Below, in pieces: positions 5,387 through 5,606 of a DNA stretch of 5,606 bases. How positions within the stretch are numbered: position 1 is the first letter of the stretch; each line of letters opens with the position of its first letter. The translations under genes and the position numbers were made by a program. The DNA lies in NCBI GenBank assembly GCA_002331185.1, contig DCYW01000017.1, positions 1 to 5,606 on the forward strand, written 5' to 3'. Origin of the DNA: Patescibacteria group bacterium UBA2100 (GTDB lineage: Bacteria > Patescibacteriota > Minisyncoccia > Phycocordibacterales > UBA2100). The notes under the pieces are model-generated. The model ran no database searches, was not told the origin of the DNA, and worked only from the letters and a program-made list of their open reading frames with translations.

Positions 5387-5461
5387 GGAGGTGTATGTGT
5401 ATAAGTTTAGATTACTATCCAAGGGTAGGGTGTCAATTCAGACGTTCGTTGTTTGAATTAG

Positions 5462-5490
5462 TTAATCATCGGCAAGAGTTGCCTGATTGA
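5462..5490. repeat. Hairpin-forming inverted repeat with two-base bulge
   Basis: GGCAA (5471-5475) pairs with TTGCC (5479-5483) across a GAG loop. After a TC bulge (5469-5470), AATCA (5464-5468) pairs with TGATT (5484-5488), and one G:U and one further A:U pair extend the helix, giving about 12 pairs in all. No T-run follows, so it is not an obvious terminator. It suggests conserved RNA structure, or overlaps the 3' end of the doubtful 31-codon frame. Confidence 0.5.
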
Positions 5491-5606
5491 AAAGATTTCT
5501 CTGTCTGTATAGGCAATGTGAGCTAATCGTTTTCAGCCTCTATATCTATAAGATAATGGTGGAGAAAAGGACAGCCATGATTAGTATATAGGCATCTCGG
5601 TTAAAC

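Larger units (their letters stand above)
5229..5606. other. Non-coding stretch rich in inverted repeats, no convincing gene
   Basis: No protein gene is supported here, and I see no tRNA, tmRNA, RNase P or SRP RNA signature on either strand. The stretch contains several possible RNA helices: GCTACA/TGTAGC (5292-5297 with 5336-5341), ACAGGA/TCCTGT (5317-5322 with 5333-5338; mutually exclusive with the former), the 13-bp-arm palindrome (5360-5386), a bulged 12-pair hairpin (5462-5490) and a bulged hairpin (5507-5545). A -10-like TATAGT lies at 5346-5351. A -10-like GATAAT (5552-5557) lies 16 bp after TTTTCA (5530-5535). The ATG at 5577, after an AAGGA, opens only a four-codon frame. A structured or regulatory RNA, or the leader of a gene beyond the window, is possible. 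Confidence 0.5.

Noticed and set aside
5213..5422. 69-codon open frame on the minus strand across the end of the HTH gene and the large palindrome
   Set aside because: It needs a TTG start with no ribosome-binding site, overlaps the coding end of the HTH gene, reads through the palindrome and gives a Tyr/Ile-rich sequence unlike any family. It is most likely a chance frame.

Overview
The window is a moderately AT-rich, gene-dense bacterial segment. Every gene I can support lies on the + strand. The gene set and style suggest a Patescibacteria/CPR genome, most likely of the Parcubacteria type. Pointers are a compact Obg GTPase with no C-terminal domain and altered G4/G5 motifs, a YerC-type TrpR relative, a tandem excisionase-like helix-turn-helix protein with a membrane anchor, short intergenic gaps and almost no Shine-Dalgarno sequences. 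This placement is inference from protein character, not a database result. All genes end in TAA or TAG and none has an in-frame TGA. That fits the standard bacterial code and argues against the UGA=Gly code of Gracilibacteria and Absconditabacteria.

Layout. Positions 1-1169 hold three closely spaced genes: the 3' end of an unrecognised protein (1-288), an NAD(P)H-dependent FMN reductase-like flavoprotein (306-836) and a small YvlD/phage-holin-4-like membrane protein (843-1169). The gaps are 17 and 6 bp, so they are probably one operon. A TrpR-related regulator of the YerC/YecD family (1238-1546) follows, with its own promoter overlapped by a palindrome. Next are two core translation genes: obgE (1649-2626), a ribosome-assembly GTPase, and gatB (2664-4106), the B subunit of the tRNA-dependent amidotransferase. 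The last gene (4176-5228) encodes a 350-residue protein with two N-terminal DNA-binding repeats, a long polar linker, one transmembrane helix and a short C-terminal tail predicted to lie outside the cell. Its upstream region contains a perfect DnaA-box 9-mer and a 10-bp palindrome.

Positions 5229-5606 carry no convincing protein gene but are rich in inverted repeats. The strongest is a 27-bp perfect palindrome directly followed by GGAGG, the best ribosome-binding sequence I found in any non-coding stretch. A regulatory or structured RNA is possible there.

How it works together: obgE and gatB are housekeeping translation genes. YerC and the membrane-anchored HTH protein are two regulators in separate transcription units. 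The FMN reductase/holin-like cluster may be linked to redox or envelope function, but nothing in the sequence proves it. The most original material is the membrane-anchored tandem-HTH protein with its upstream region, the hairpin-plus-Shine-Dalgarno element near the 3' end, and the repeated arrangement of a -10 box placed 6-8 nt before an ATG, which suggests leaderless mRNAs.
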